64,000 nucleotides of DNA from Mycolicibacterium phocaicum (GTDB lineage: Bacteria; Actinomycetota; Actinomycetes; Mycobacteriales; Mycobacteriaceae). The notes beneath the pieces are model-generated. The model was not told where the DNA came from, did not search any database, and saw only the letters and a list, made by a program, of their open reading frames with translations. The stretch lies in contig NZ_AP022616.1 of NCBI RefSeq assembly GCF_010731115.1, forward strand, positions 1,922,001 to 1,986,000, given 5' to 3'. The position numbers were made by a program, and so were the translations under genes. Of this stretch, positions 8,799 through 17,054 are shown in pieces (the stretch's first letter is position 1; every line of letters starts with the position of its first letter).

Positions 8799-9301
8799 CA
8801 GATGCTCTCCCCGTCGGTGCGGGAAATGTATTCGTCGACAATCGAATCGATGCTCTGCCCGACGTCGATCACGGTTCCCGCCTCATCGGGTCGCAGCGGT
8901 TCCAGGGTTTCGAACTGCGACGCGAGCAGCGACGCCGGCATGAAGTGGCCGGGCCGGCTGGCCTGCCGGGCGCCGATGACCTCGGGGGTACCGAACAGGT
9001 GCAGGAAGAGGGTGCCCGGACAGTGGCTGCGCAGCTGCTCGCGGTACTGGTACTTGAGGGCCGAACAGCTCATCACGCCGCCGTCGCCGCAGTGCTCGCC
9101 CAGCCACAGCCCGATGGTCTCCAGCCAGGGCCGCCGGTCGTCGTCGTTCAGCGGGTGACCGGCCGCCATCTTCGCGATGTTGGCGGCGGGATGGAAGTCG
9201 TCGGCGTCCGCGAACGGCACGCGGAGCCGTTGCGCCAGCGCCGCGCCCACGGTGGACTTGCCGGATCCGGAAACGCCCATGACGACGATCGGTGATGGCA
9301 T
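8798..9301 (-). CDS. gntK: Gluconokinase
   Basis: This protein of about 167 residues has a P-loop GVSGSGKST near its N terminus, followed by DADDFHP, NIAKMAAGHPLNDDDR and SCSALKYQYREQLR, the characteristic blocks of thermoresistant-type GntK. It phosphorylates gluconate to 6-phosphogluconate using ATP. The ATG at 9301 is preferred because it puts MPSPIVVMGVSGSGKST at the N terminus, as is normal for the family. The frame extends to a GTG at 9334, which lacks a ribosome site and would place the CRP-like box inside the coding region. Its TGA overlaps the gntP start. Confidence 0.92.
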   Translation of the reverse strand: MPSPIVVMGVSGSGKSTVGAALAQRLRVPFADADDFHPAANIAKMAAGHPLNDDDRRPWLETIGLWLGEHCGDGGVMSCSALKYQYREQLRSHCPGTLFLHLFGTPEVIGARQASRPGHFMPASLLASQFETLEPLRPDEAGTVIDVGQSIDSIVDEYISRTDGESI

Positions 9302-9319
9302 CTGCTGCACCTGCCTTGC

Positions 9320-9335
9320 TGTGGTTTGACTCACA
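9320..9335. promoter_or_regulatory. CRP-like site between gntK and its regulator
   Basis: TGTGG-N6-TCACA differs at one base from the mycobacterial CRP consensus TGTGA-N6-TCACA. It lies 19 bases upstream of the preferred gntK start, in the divergent promoter region. Control of gluconate uptake by cAMP and CRP would make physiological sense, but this is a single motif match. Confidence 0.4.
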
Positions 9336-9402
9336 CAGCGTGGCTCAAAAGTCAGACTATTTCAAGACCTGAATCAAAATCATCCGTTTTAAGCCAGATG
9401 AG

Positions 9403-10140
9403 ATGACTTATGACACGATGTTATGCGTGGTAATGCCCTCAAACGTCGGCGCGCTGCACGACAACGTTCTGAGCGCGCTGGGGACCGCCGTGGTCTCGGG
9501 TACGTACGCGCCCGGCGAGGTGATCACCCTCGAATGCGTGAGCGCCGAACACGGCGTGTCCCGAAGCGTCGCGCGGGAGGCCATCCGCGTGCTCGAGTCG
9601 ATGGGCATGGTCGCGTCGCGCCGCCGCGTCGGCATCACGATTCAGCCCGCGGTCAACTGGAACGTCTTCGATCCCCGGCTGATCCGCTGGCGCCTCGAGT
9701 CCAGCGACCGGGCCGCCCAGCTGGTGTCGTTGTCGGAGTTGCGCCGCGGATTCGAACCCGCGGCGGCCGCCTTGGCCGCCGAGCGCGCCAACCCGCACCA
9801 GTGCCGCATCATGGCCGCCGCCGCGTCGGACATGGCGGTGCACGGCCGCGACGGTGACCTGGCCGCCTATCTACAGGCCGACAAGGTCTTTCATCAGACC
9901 CTGCTGGAGGCCAGCGGCAACGAGATGTTCCGTGCGCTGAATTCTGTGGTGTCCGAGATCCTGGCCGGACGCACCCATCACGGCATGATGCCCGACTCGC
10001 CCAATCCGGCCGCCATCGCGCTGCACGACGAGGTCGCCCGCGCCGTGCGCCTGCGCGATGCCGCCGGTGCCGAGCGCGCGATGCGCGCCATCATCGACGA
10101 GTCCGCCGCCGCGGTCGCCGCGGACTCCGGTTCGGACTGA
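9403..10140 (+). CDS. FadR-subfamily GntR transcriptional regulator of the gluconate genes
   Basis: This protein of 245 residues (or 235 if it starts at the ATG at 9433) has an N-terminal winged helix with VSRSVAREAIRVLESMGMV as the recognition region, followed by an all-helical FCD ligand domain containing LRRGFEPAAAALAA, FHQTLLEASGN and HDEVARAVRLRD. FadR-type FCD domains bind small carboxylic acids, often through a metal held by Asp and His residues. It is divergent from gntK-gntP, so it probably represses them and is released by gluconate or a phosphorylated derivative. The sequence TGACAcgaTGTTA at 9412-9424 is nearly symmetrical and could be its own operator if the later start is the true one. 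Confidence 0.88.
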   Translation: MTYDTMLCVVMPSNVGALHDNVLSALGTAVVSGTYAPGEVITLECVSAEHGVSRSVAREAIRVLESMGMVASRRRVGITIQPAVNWNVFDPRLIRWRLESSDRAAQLVSLSELRRGFEPAAAALAAERANPHQCRIMAAAASDMAVHGRDGDLAAYLQADKVFHQTLLEASGNEMFRALNSVVSEILAGRTHHGMMPDSPNPAAIALHDEVARAVRLRDAAGAERAMRAIIDESAAAVAADSGSD

Positions 10141-10145
10141 GGGGT

Positions 10146-10161
10146 CTGCCGCTAGCGGCAG
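10146..10161. terminator. Perfect 16-bp palindrome between convergent genes
   Basis: CTGCCGCTAGCGGCAG is fully self-complementary and sits between the regulator stop and the convergent secreted-protein gene, whose stop codon lies within it. It may act as a short bidirectional terminator or be a protein site. The stem has no real loop and no T-run. Confidence 0.35.
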
Positions 10162-10700
10162 CGCTTCAGGCCGTCGTTGGGGTCACAGAACAGCGGGAAC
10201 TGCTGCACCGGAATCGGCAGCGGCTTCTGGAATTCCAGCCGGAACGACTTCTTCGTCATCGCCGCCTGCACGCCGCACTGTTCGCTGTTGGTCGTGGTCC
10301 GGGTACCGGTCCAGTTGGTGTCTTCCCACTCGTAGGTCTCGACGAGCTTCGACTTGGATCCGTCCGGGCACGTGAAACCCTGAAGGTCGGTCTGGGTGAA
10401 CATCCAATGTCCCTCACCGCCGGTCTGGCGAGCATCGCCGCCCAGCGATCCGCCGTACTGGTCGGAACCGACGTGCACGAGGCAGCCCACCGGCAGTTCC
10501 AGGTTGTTGCGCAGATCGCCGACGGTCGGGGCGCAGACGGGCCAGATGGTCCACACGCTCATCGGTGTGCCCTCTTGGATGTAGGTGTAGATGCCTTCGG
10601 GCAGCCGAATGTTGTCGGCCTGCGCCGGCGCGGCCGCCCCGAAGAGTGCGCCCGCTGCGACGAAGCCAAGACTCGAAACCATAGCGAGAACACGTTTCAT
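10152..10700 (-). CDS. Secreted mycobacterial protein of unknown function
   Basis: This 182-residue protein starts with a clear Sec signal peptide (MKRVLAMVSSLGF..., cleavage likely after APAQA). The mature part has several cysteines (in WPVCAPT, VGCLVH, GFTCPD, SEQCGV, LFCDP and the terminal KRCR), suggesting a disulphide-stabilised exported protein. The ATG at 10700 is chosen because the signal peptide begins there; the open frame runs further to 10751 without adding domain sequence. The type is common in mycobacteria, but I recognise no enzyme or binding motif. It is convergent with the FadR regulator and divergent from the next SDR gene. Confidence 0.78.
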   Translation of the reverse strand: MKRVLAMVSSLGFVAAGALFGAAAPAQADNIRLPEGIYTYIQEGTPMSVWTIWPVCAPTVGDLRNNLELPVGCLVHVGSDQYGGSLGGDARQTGGEGHWMFTQTDLQGFTCPDGSKSKLVETYEWEDTNWTGTRTTTNSEQCGVQAAMTKKSFRLEFQKPLPIPVQQFPLFCDPNDGLKRCR

Positions 10701-10754
10701 TTTCACCGCCCGAGTATCGCAAACGACTTGGCCACGGCGTGAGAAAGTCACCGT

Positions 10755-11507
10755 ATGAGTTCACTCAGCGGGAAGGTTGCGTTGATCACCGGGGCCTCTG
10801 CCGGCCTGGGCGCGGCCACGGTCAAGGTTTTCGCCGAACGCGGCGCATCGGTCTTCGGAATCGCGCGGGACGCCGAGAGGATGGCGACGGTGTTCGCCGA
10901 CGCCTACGGCGACCAGCCCGGCGGCGCGTTCGCCGCGGTGGACATCAGTACGGCCGACGCGTGCCGGCAGGCGGTCGAGGACTGCATCGCGAAGTTCGGC
11001 CGGCTGGATGTGCTGGTGAACGTCGCCGGATTCCACGTCATGAGGCACACGCTGTCGATGACCGACGACGACTGGGACCGCGACCTCGCGGTGAACCTGA
11101 ACGGCCCGTTCTACCTGACCCGGGCGGCGCTGCCGCAGCTGCTGGAGAACGGCGGCAACATCGTCAACGTCTCCTCGATCGCCGGCGTCGAGGGCGAGAT
11201 CTATTCGGCGGGCTACTGCGCCGCCAAGCACGGGCTCATCGGGCTGACGCGCGCACTGGCCGTCGAGTACACCAAGGAAAAGCTCCGGGTCAACGCGGTG
11301 TGCCCGGGCGGCATGCTGACCGCACAGGTCACCGAGTTCGCGGCGCCCGAGAACGCCGACTGGGACCTGATCATGCGGATCGCCGCGCCGCGCGGCTTCA
11401 TGGAGCCCCGCGATGTCGCGAACGTCATCGCGTTCCTGGCCAGCGACGACGCCGCCGCGATCCACGGTTCGGTGTACCGCGTCGACAACGGCAAGGGCCC
11501 GGCCTGA
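10755..11507 (+). CDS. Short-chain dehydrogenase/reductase (SDR)
   Basis: This classical SDR of 250 residues has the cofactor motif TGxxxGxG as TGASAGLG near residue 13, the structural motif as N-V-A-G, and the catalytic set N..S..YxxxK with S in VNVSSIAGVEG and Y-C-A-A-K in SAGYCAAKHGL. The C-terminal IHGSVYRVDNG follows the family pattern for NAD(P)-binding closure. The substrate is not predictable. Its stop codon lies inside the first arm of a perfect terminator hairpin. Confidence 0.9.
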   Translation: MSSLSGKVALITGASAGLGAATVKVFAERGASVFGIARDAERMATVFADAYGDQPGGAFAAVDISTADACRQAVEDCIAKFGRLDVLVNVAGFHVMRHTLSMTDDDWDRDLAVNLNGPFYLTRAALPQLLENGGNIVNVSSIAGVEGEIYSAGYCAAKHGLIGLTRALAVEYTKEKLRVNAVCPGGMLTAQVTEFAAPENADWDLIMRIAAPRGFMEPRDVANVIAFLASDDAAAIHGSVYRVDNGKGPA

Positions 11508-11522
11508 TCCAGGCCGGGCCCT
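11494..11522. terminator. Perfect 12-bp hairpin terminator overlapping the SDR stop
   Basis: AGGGCCCGGCCT at 11494-11505, loop GATCC, then the exact complement at 11511-11522. It lies between the convergent SDR and DUF732 genes and includes the SDR stop codon. There is no T-run, as is usual for mycobacterial hairpin terminators. Being symmetrical, it could serve both strands. Confidence 0.75.
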
Positions 11523-11531
11523 GCCTGACGA

Positions 11532-11906
11532 CTAGTGGGCGAGCGCGACCAGCAGGTCGTGCTTCTCGGGGCAGTACGTGTCGAACGCGGCGTTGAGGAA
11601 CTGGTACACCTGCTGCTCCGAGCTGCTGTTGCGGGGCAGGTTCTTCTTCAGGAACGCCGCCGAGTCGGTGGCGCTGTGGTCGACGTTATTGTCGAGCCGC
11701 TGGCAGGTGATCTTGCCGATCCAGGCGTTGTAGTCCTTGGGGCCGTAGATCCCGTAGGTGTGCAGCTGGTTGGCGAAATCGGTGTCCGGGTCGGCCTGCG
11801 CGGGGACAGCCATCCCGACAGCGAGGGCGGCGGCGGCGATTGAGCCGGCCACACCGGCCAGAGTGCGTGCCTTCATATGACGGAGTCTATTCGTGCTGGT
11901 TGCCAT
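11532..11906 (-). CDS. DUF732 family secreted protein
   Basis: This 124-residue protein has an N-terminal signal peptide (KARTLAGVAGSIAAAALAVG, cleavage after PAQA). The mature domain of about 75 residues has two cysteines (ITCQRL and DTYCPEK) and the FLNAAFDTYCPE ending typical of mycobacterial DUF732 proteins. The function of the family is unknown. The ATG at 11906 has AGGGAG 9 bases upstream; the ATG at 11876 would give a shorter leader but has no ribosome site. A 17-bp perfect palindrome lies 34 bases upstream of the start. Confidence 0.83.
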   Translation of the reverse strand: MATSTNRLRHMKARTLAGVAGSIAAAALAVGMAVPAQADPDTDFANQLHTYGIYGPKDYNAWIGKITCQRLDNNVDHSATDSAAFLKKNLPRNSSSEQQVYQFLNAAFDTYCPEKHDLLVALAH

Positions 11907-11939
11907 GTGCCCCTGCTCCCTGAACAGTCGTCGCCGCCT

Positions 11940-11956
11940 GTTCAATCCCATTGAAC
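11940..11956. promoter_or_regulatory. Perfect inverted repeat upstream of the DUF732 gene
   Basis: GTTCAATcccATTGAAC has 7-base arms with a 3-base spacer. It lies 34 bases upstream of the DUF732 start codon and about 180 bases upstream of the mmpS start. The size and symmetry suit a dimeric regulator. It is not an SOS box, since that requires TCGAAC-N4-GTTCGA. Confidence 0.5.
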
Positions 11957-12038
11957 TGCTGCGTATTTGGTTCGATCTGCTGCGCGCTACCGGCTACGGT
12001 GATACGAGCCACTCACAGCGAAGGTTTCCCATGATTAA

Positions 12039-12077
12039 CTTAACTGGTCTAATCTAACACTTAAATGACCTAATCTG
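12039..12077. promoter_or_regulatory. Repeated CTAATCT elements upstream of mmpS, possible degenerate IdeR sites
   Basis: CTAATCT occurs at 12049-12055 and again at 12070-12076, exactly 21 bases (two helical turns) apart. The first extends to CTAATCTAA, which matches the right half of the IdeR iron-box consensus (CTAACCTAA) at eight of nine positions, while its left half is poor. The stretch is AT-rich compared with its surroundings. Iron control would suit the siderophore-export-like operon downstream, but the match is partial. Confidence 0.4.
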
Positions 12078-12137
12078 TCGCGGTCAAGGTATGGGAAGCG
12101 GGGAGCAGCGAGTGCAGTCGACCATGGTGTCCGCAGC

Positions 12138-12572
12138 GTGATCGGCAATGCGCTCAAGAAGGCGTGGATCCCCTTGCTGATCCTCGCCGTGGCCCTCGTC
12201 GCCGGCTTCACCGTGCAACGCGTGCGAACCTATTTCGGCCAGAACCCCGTCATCGTCACCCCGCGCAACTTCGCCGACGACGCCAAACCGTTCAAGCCCA
12301 AGGTCGTCACCTACGAGATCACCGGCGAACCCGGCGCCTACGCCGACATCAACTACCTCGACCTGGATGCCAAACCCCAGCGCGTCGATCACGCGATGCT
12401 GCCCTGGAAACTGGTCCTGTCCACCACCGCACCGGCGGCCTCGCCGAACATCGTCGCCCAGGGCGACGGTGACTCCATCACCTGCACCGTCCACGTCGAC
12501 GACGAACTCAAAGACACCCGAACCTCCACGGGCGTCCACGCCCAGACCTTCTGCCTGGTGAAATCTGCATGA
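12138..12572 (+). CDS. MmpS family membrane accessory protein
   Basis: This 144-residue protein has one N-terminal membrane helix ([17 protein letters not shown]) and a periplasmic beta-rich domain containing [21 protein letters not shown] and [14 protein letters not shown], the classical MmpS pattern. MmpS proteins work with a cognate MmpL transporter; MmpS4 and MmpS5 are required with their MmpL partners for siderophore export in M. tuberculosis. The start is a GTG at 12138. The TGA overlaps the ATG of the MmpL gene, so the two are translationally coupled. Confidence 0.92.
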   Translation: MIGNALKKAWIPLLILAVALVAGFTVQRVRTYFGQNPVIVTPRNFADDAKPFKPKVVTYEITGEPGAYADINYLDLDAKPQRVDHAMLPWKLVLSTTAPAASPNIVAQGDGDSITCTVHVDDELKDTRTSTGVHAQTFCLVKSA

Positions 12573-15481
12573 CACATCCAACCGACGAAGACACCGTCAT
12601 CTTCCCGAAGGCCGAGCAGCCGCCGCACCGGCCGCTGATCGCCCGCCTGATCCGCACCTTCGCGATCCCGGTCATCCTGTTCTGGATCGGCGTCATCGTC
12701 TTCCTCGGCAGCGCCGTCCCCTCACTGGACGAGGTCGGCAAGATGCGCTCGGTCTCGATGTCACCGGACCAGGCCGCGTCGGTCATCGCGACGAAACGCG
12801 TCGGCGAGGTGTTCCAGGAGTTCAAGTCGAACAGCTCGGTCATGGTCGTGCTGGAAAGCGATCAACACCTCGGCGCGGAGGCACACGCCTACTACGACGA
12901 GATGATCAAGAAGCTCGAGGCCGACACCGCGCACGTCGAGCACATCCAGGACTTCTGGAGCGACCCGTTGACGGCCGCCGGCTCACAGAGCAACGACGGT
13001 AAGGCCGCATATGTACAGGTCTACCTGCGCGGTAACCAAGGCGAGGCGTTGGCCAACGAATCCGTGCAGGCCGCGCAGGACATCATCAAGAGCATCAAGA
13101 CGCCGCCCGGCCTGAAGGTCTATGTCACCGGCCCGGCGGCGCTCGCGGCGGACCAGCACATCGCCGGTGACCGCAGCGTCAAGATGATCGAGGGCGTCAC
13201 GTTCCTGGTCATCATCGTCACCCTGCTGCTCGTGTACCGGTCGTTCATCACGGTGCTGCTGACGTTGCTGATGGTGGTGCTCGAGCTGTCCGCGGCGCAG
13301 GGCGTCGTCGCGGCATTGGGTTTTTACGACATCATCGGTCTGTCGACGTTCGCCACCAACCTGCTCGTCACGCTCGCCATCGCGGCAGCGACCGACTACG
13401 CGATCTTCCTCATCGGCCGGTACCAGGAAGCGCGCGGCGCGGGTGAATCCCGCGAAGACGCCTACTACACGATGTTCGAGGGCACTGCCCACGTCGTGCT
13501 CGGCTCCGGCCTGACCGTCGCGGGCGCGACGTTCTGCCTGCACTTCACCCGCATGCCCTACTTCGTGTCGCTGGGCGTCCCCCTGGCCATCGGCATGGTC
13601 ACCGTGGTGTTCGCCGCCCTGACGCTGGGCCCGGCCGTGATCTCGCTGGCCAGCCGGTTCCGCAAGACTCTCGAGCCCAAGCGCGCGATGCGGGTGCGGG
13701 GCTGGCGCAAGATCGGCGCCGTCGTGGTGCGCTGGCCGGCCCCCATCCTGGTCGGCACCATCGCGCTGTCCCTGGTCGGCCTGCTGACGCTGCCGGGCTA
13801 CCAACCGGCCTACAACGACCGCCTGTACCTGCCCACCGACATCCCCGCCAACGAGGGCTATGCCGCGGCGGACCGGCACTTCTCGCCGGCCCGGATGAAC
13901 CCCGAGTTGATGCTCATCGAGAGCGACCACGATCTGCGCAACTCCGCCGACTTCCTGGTGATCGACAAGATCGCCAAGGCCATCTTCAAGGTCCCGGGGG
14001 TCTCGCGGTCGCAGACCATCACCCGCCCTGAGGGCAAGCCGATCGAGCACACCTCGATCCCGTTCCTGATGAGCATGAGCGGCACCTCTCAGAAGATGAA
14101 CGAGAAGTACGCCCAGGACTCGATGGCCAACATGCTCAAGCAGGCCAACGACATGCAGGTCAACATCGACACGATGAAGAAGATGCAGGGCATCACCACC
14201 CAGATGGCGGCCGTCACGCACAGCATGGTCGGCAAGATGGTCAACATGACCCTGGACGTGGCCGACCTGCGCGACCACATCTCCGATTTCGACGACTTCT
14301 TCCGGCCGATCCGCAACTACCTGTACTGGGAACCGCACTGCTACGACATCCCGGTCTGCTGGACCATGCGGTCGATCTTCGACACCCTCGACGGCATCGA
14401 CACCATGACCGACGACATCCAGAACCTGATGCCGGACATGTTGAAGCTCGACAAGATAATGCCTCAGATGGTCGCGTTGATGCCCGAGATGATCTCGACG
14501 ATGACCAACATGAAGCAGTACATGCTGACCATGTACCAGACCCAGAAGGGTCTGCAGGATCAGATGCAGGCGCAGCAGGACAACGCGAGCGCCATGGGCG
14601 AGGCGTTCGACAACTCCCGCAACGACGACTCGTTCTATCTGCCGCCCGAGGTCTTCGACAACGCCGAATTCAAGCGCGGCATGAAGAACTTCATCTCGCC
14701 CGACGGCAAAGCGGTACGGCTGATCATCTCGCATGAAGGCGAACCGATGAGCGCCGAAGGCATCTCGCACATCGACGCCATCAAGAACGCCGCCAAGGAG
14801 GCCATCAAAGGCACTCCCCTCGAGGGCTCCAAGATCTATCTCGGTGGCACCGCGGCGACCTTCAAGGATCTGCAGGAGGGCGCTGACTACGACCTGCTGA
14901 TCGCCGGAATCTCCGCCCTCGCACTGATTTTCGCGATCATGCTGATCATCACGCGATCGGTGGTGGCCGCGGCGGTCATCGTCGGAACCGTGGTGCTGTC
15001 ACTGGGCGCCTCATTCGGTCTGTCGGTTCTGTTGTGGCAGCACCTGATCGGGCTCAACCTGCACTGGATGGTCATCGCGATGGCGGTCATCATCCTGCTG
15101 GCCGTCGGCGCGGACTACAACCTCCTGCTCGTCGCCCGGTTCAAGGAAGAGATCCACGCCGGCCTCAACACCGGCATCATCCGGTCGATGGGCGGCACCG
15201 GTTCCGTGGTCACCTCGGCCGGCCTGGTCTTCGCCTTCACCATGATGTCCATGGCGGTCAGCGAGCTGCACGTGGTCGGTCAGGTGGGAACAACCATCGG
15301 CCTGGGTCTGTTGTTCGACACGTTGATCATCCGATCTCTGATGACGCCGGCCATCGCCGCCCTCATGGGCAAGTGGTTCTGGTGGCCGCAGCGGGTGCGT
15401 CAGCGTCCGGTGCCAGAGCCGTGGCCGCAGCCCAAGCCGTCCGGCGAACTGCAGACGACTTCCAACAGCACAGGTATCTAG
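12569..15481 (+). CDS. MmpL family RND transporter, MmpL4/MmpL5-like
   Basis: This 970-residue RND-superfamily transporter has about 12 membrane helices in the 1+5 / 1+5 plan and two periplasmic porter domains. The proton-relay Asp-Tyr pairs are present as [12 protein letters not shown] in the first half and [12 protein letters not shown] in the second. A long methionine-rich helical region (residues of about 500 to 690, with repeated MPxM and MKKM patterns and two cysteines in [12 protein letters not shown]) fits the coiled-coil hairpin special to the MmpL4/MmpL5 group that exports siderophores. It is coupled to the upstream mmpS and followed after 18 bases by an Rv0455c-like gene. A glycopeptidolipid-type cargo is a less likely alternative. 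Confidence 0.92.
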   Translation: MTHPTDEDTVIFPKAEQPPHRPLIARLIRTFAIPVILFWIGVIVFLGSAVPSLDEVGKMRSVSMSPDQAASVIATKRVGEVFQEFKSNSSVMVVLESDQHLGAEAHAYYDEMIKKLEADTAHVEHIQDFWSDPLTAAGSQSNDGKAAYVQVYLRGNQGEALANESVQAAQDIIKSIKTPPGLKVYVTGPAALAADQHIAGDRSVKMIEGVTFLVIIVTLLLVYRSFITVLLTLLMVVLELSAAQGVVAALGFYDIIGLSTFATNLLVTLAIAAATDYAIFLIGRYQEARGAGESREDAYYTMFEGTAHVVLGSGLTVAGATFCLHFTRMPYFVSLGVPLAIGMVTVVFAALTLGPAVISLASRFRKTLEPKRAMRVRGWRKIGAVVVRWPAPILVGTIALSLVGLLTLPGYQPAYNDRLYLPTDIPANEGYAAADRHFSPARMNPELMLIESDHDLRNSADFLVIDKIAKAIFKVPGVSRSQTITRPEGKPIEHTSIPFLMSMSGTSQKMNEKYAQDSMANMLKQANDMQVNIDTMKKMQGITTQMAAVTHSMVGKMVNMTLDVADLRDHISDFDDFFRPIRNYLYWEPHCYDIPVCWTMRSIFDTLDGIDTMTDDIQNLMPDMLKLDKIMPQMVALMPEMISTMTNMKQYMLTMYQTQKGLQDQMQAQQDNASAMGEAFDNSRNDDSFYLPPEVFDNAEFKRGMKNFISPDGKAVRLIISHEGEPMSAEGISHIDAIKNAAKEAIKGTPLEGSKIYLGGTAATFKDLQEGADYDLLIAGISALALIFAIMLIITRSVVAAAVIVGTVVLSLGASFGLSVLLWQHLIGLNLHWMVIAMAVIILLAVGADYNLLLVARFKEEIHAGLNTGIIRSMGGTGSVVTSAGLVFAFTMMSMAVSELHVVGQVGTTIGLGLLFDTLIIRSLMTPAIAALMGKWFWWPQRVRQRPVPEPWPQPKPSGELQTTSNSTGI

Positions 15482-15499
15482 GAAACAGGAGTGAGGACT

Positions 15500-15970
15500 A
15501 TGGTCGAGATCATGCGTGGTCTGAAGCGTGCCGGTATCGGGATCGCGGCCTTGGGCGCCATCGCGACGACGCTCGCCGGACCGGCCGCCGCCGATGCCAC
15601 CGACGACTACCCGATCCCCCACCGGATCATCATCACCACGTGTGATGCCGAGCAGTACCTGGCCGCCGCGCGCGACACCAGCCCGGTCTACTACTCGCGC
15701 TACATGATCGACATGCACAACCGGCCGGCCGACATCCAGCAGATGGCCCAGGACCGCATCCACTGGTTCTTCTCGCTCGACCCGGTGGGCCGCCGCCAGT
15801 ACTCCGAGGACACCGCCACCAACGTCTACTACGAGCAGGTGGCCACCCACTGGGGCAACTGGGCCAAGATCTTCTTCAACAACAAGGGCGTCGTCGCCAA
15901 GGCCACCGACGTCTGCATGAACTACCCCAAGGGCGACCTGAACGTCTGGAACTGGGTCCAGGCGCCGTAG
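15500..15970 (+). CDS. Rv0455c-like secreted protein (DUF5078), siderophore-secretion accessory
   Basis: This 156-residue protein has a signal peptide ([18 protein letters not shown], cleavage near AAA-D). The mature sequence includes [33 protein letters not shown] and [17 protein letters not shown] [19 protein letters not shown], which I recognise as the Rv0455c family. Rv0455c is a small periplasmic protein held closed by a disulphide and required for siderophore secretion. The two mature cysteines here, C48 and C139, fit that. The ATG at 15500 has AGGAG 8 to 9 bases upstream; a GTG at 15491 in the same frame is possible. It is the third gene of the mmpS-mmpL operon. Confidence 0.85.
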   Translation: MVEIMRGLKRAGIGIAALGAIATTLAGPAAADATDDYPIPHRIIITTCDAEQYLAAARDTSPVYYSRYMIDMHNRPADIQQMAQDRIHWFFSLDPVGRRQYSEDTATNVYYEQVATHWGNWAKIFFNNKGVVAKATDVCMNYPKGDLNVWNWVQAP

Positions 15971-15977
15971 TTTCCGT

Positions 15978-16032
15978 AGTGATTTGTGCACGATTTTCCG
16001 CGCGAACCGCGGATTTTCGTGCACAAATCACT
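15978..16032. terminator. Long palindrome between convergent genes
   Basis: The outer arms 15978-15993 and 16017-16032 are perfectly complementary over 16 bases (AGTGATTTGTGCACGA and its complement). An inner CGCG pair closes a longer stem after a 3 to 4 base bulge. It overlaps the last codon and stop of the convergent F420 oxidoreductase gene. A bidirectional terminator is likely, and it may belong to the same repeat class as the element at 1393-1449. Confidence 0.65.
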
Positions 16033-17038
16033 GGGCGTGCAGGGCGGTGACCAGGTCCCGGATGTTGTCCGGGCCGGCCGTGTAGTACGGGAAATAGCAA
16101 CAGATTTCGTCGACGTGCGCGCCGAAGCGGCGGCCGATCTCGGCGGCGCACTCCTCCGGGGTGCCGACGATGCCGATGGTCCGGACCATATCGTCGCTGA
16201 TCAACGCCCGCATGCCGGCGAAGTCACCGACCTTGGACATGGCGTTGAGTTTTGGCTGCAGGTCCGCCCAGCCCTCCGTCTCGAGCACGGGCAGATACGC
16301 CGGCGTCGAGCCATAGAACGCGATCAGCGTCGCCACGCCGTTGATCGCCGCGGTCAGGTCCTCCTCGGTGCGTCCCACCGCCACCATCGCCTGCGCGATG
16401 ATCTGCAGATCGCCCGGCGCGCGCCCGACGCGCCGCAAGCCCTCCCCCACTGCCGCCAGGGTCCGGTCGGCGAAATGCCGGGCGCTGTGGAAGGGCATCA
16501 CCAGCAACCCGTCGGCGACCTCTGCGGCAGTGCGGGTCATGACCGGGCCCAGCGCACCCATGAGCACCGCCGGCGGCCCGAACGGATTGGGGCCGGGGTT
16601 GAAGTTCGGCGGCATCAGGGTGTGGGTGAAGTGCTTGCCGCGAAAATTCAACGGCGCCTTACCTTCCCAGCAGTCGAAGATCGCCTTGATCGCGGTGACG
16701 GTCTCGGCCATCTTCTCGGCGGGCTTTGCCCACTGTGCGCCGTAACGCTTTTCGATGTGCACCTTGATCTGTGAGCCCAGGCCAAGCCGGAACCTGCCCC
16801 CGCTGTACACCTGCAGGTCGTAGGCCGAGTGCGCGAGGTGCAGCGGGCTGCGCGGCCCGGCGATGGCGACATTGGTCATCAGGTCCAGACCGGCTGTACC
16901 GGCCGCTGCGACGAGCGGCAGGAAGACATCGTGCGGGCCTTCGAAGGTGAACACGCCGTCGGCGCCGAGACCGGCCAGTTCGCGGGCGTGGTCGGCCGCC
17001 CGCTGCGGCGCTCCGTCGATCTGCAGTTGTACGCGCAT
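16028..17038 (-). CDS. LLM-class F420-dependent oxidoreductase (TIGR03617-like)
   Basis: This 336-residue TIM-barrel protein of the luciferase-like monooxygenase superfamily has typical blocks LMTNVAIAGPRSPLHLAHS, DLQVYSGGRFRLGLGSQIKV and HIEKRYGAQW. In mycobacteria this superfamily mostly uses coenzyme F420. The ATG at 17038 starts the recognisable family N terminus (MRVQLQIDGAPQRAADHARE); the longer open frame upstream is a shadow of the hydrolase gene. It is the last gene of a three-gene operon (alcohol dehydrogenase, hydrolase, LLM oxidoreductase). The substrate is unknown. Confidence 0.87.
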   Translation of the reverse strand: MRVQLQIDGAPQRAADHARELAGLGADGVFTFEGPHDVFLPLVAAAGTAGLDLMTNVAIAGPRSPLHLAHSAYDLQVYSGGRFRLGLGSQIKVHIEKRYGAQWAKPAEKMAETVTAIKAIFDCWEGKAPLNFRGKHFTHTLMPPNFNPGPNPFGPPAVLMGALGPVMTRTAAEVADGLLVMPFHSARHFADRTLAAVGEGLRRVGRAPGDLQIIAQAMVAVGRTEEDLTAAINGVATLIAFYGSTPAYLPVLETEGWADLQPKLNAMSKVGDFAGMRALISDDMVRTIGIVGTPEECAAEIGRRFGAHVDEICCYFPYYTAGPDNIRDLVTALHAQ

Positions 17039-17054
17039 GGTCGATAACCCCTCG

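Noticed and set aside
9301..9334. Longer gntK starting at 9334
   Set aside because: The extra residues are not family-like, there is no ribosome site and the CRP-like box would fall inside the gene.
12983..14770. 595-codon minus-strand frame opposite mmpL
   Set aside because: No start-site support and a His/Arg/Gly/Val-rich product with no domain; it is a shadow of the MmpL coding sequence.
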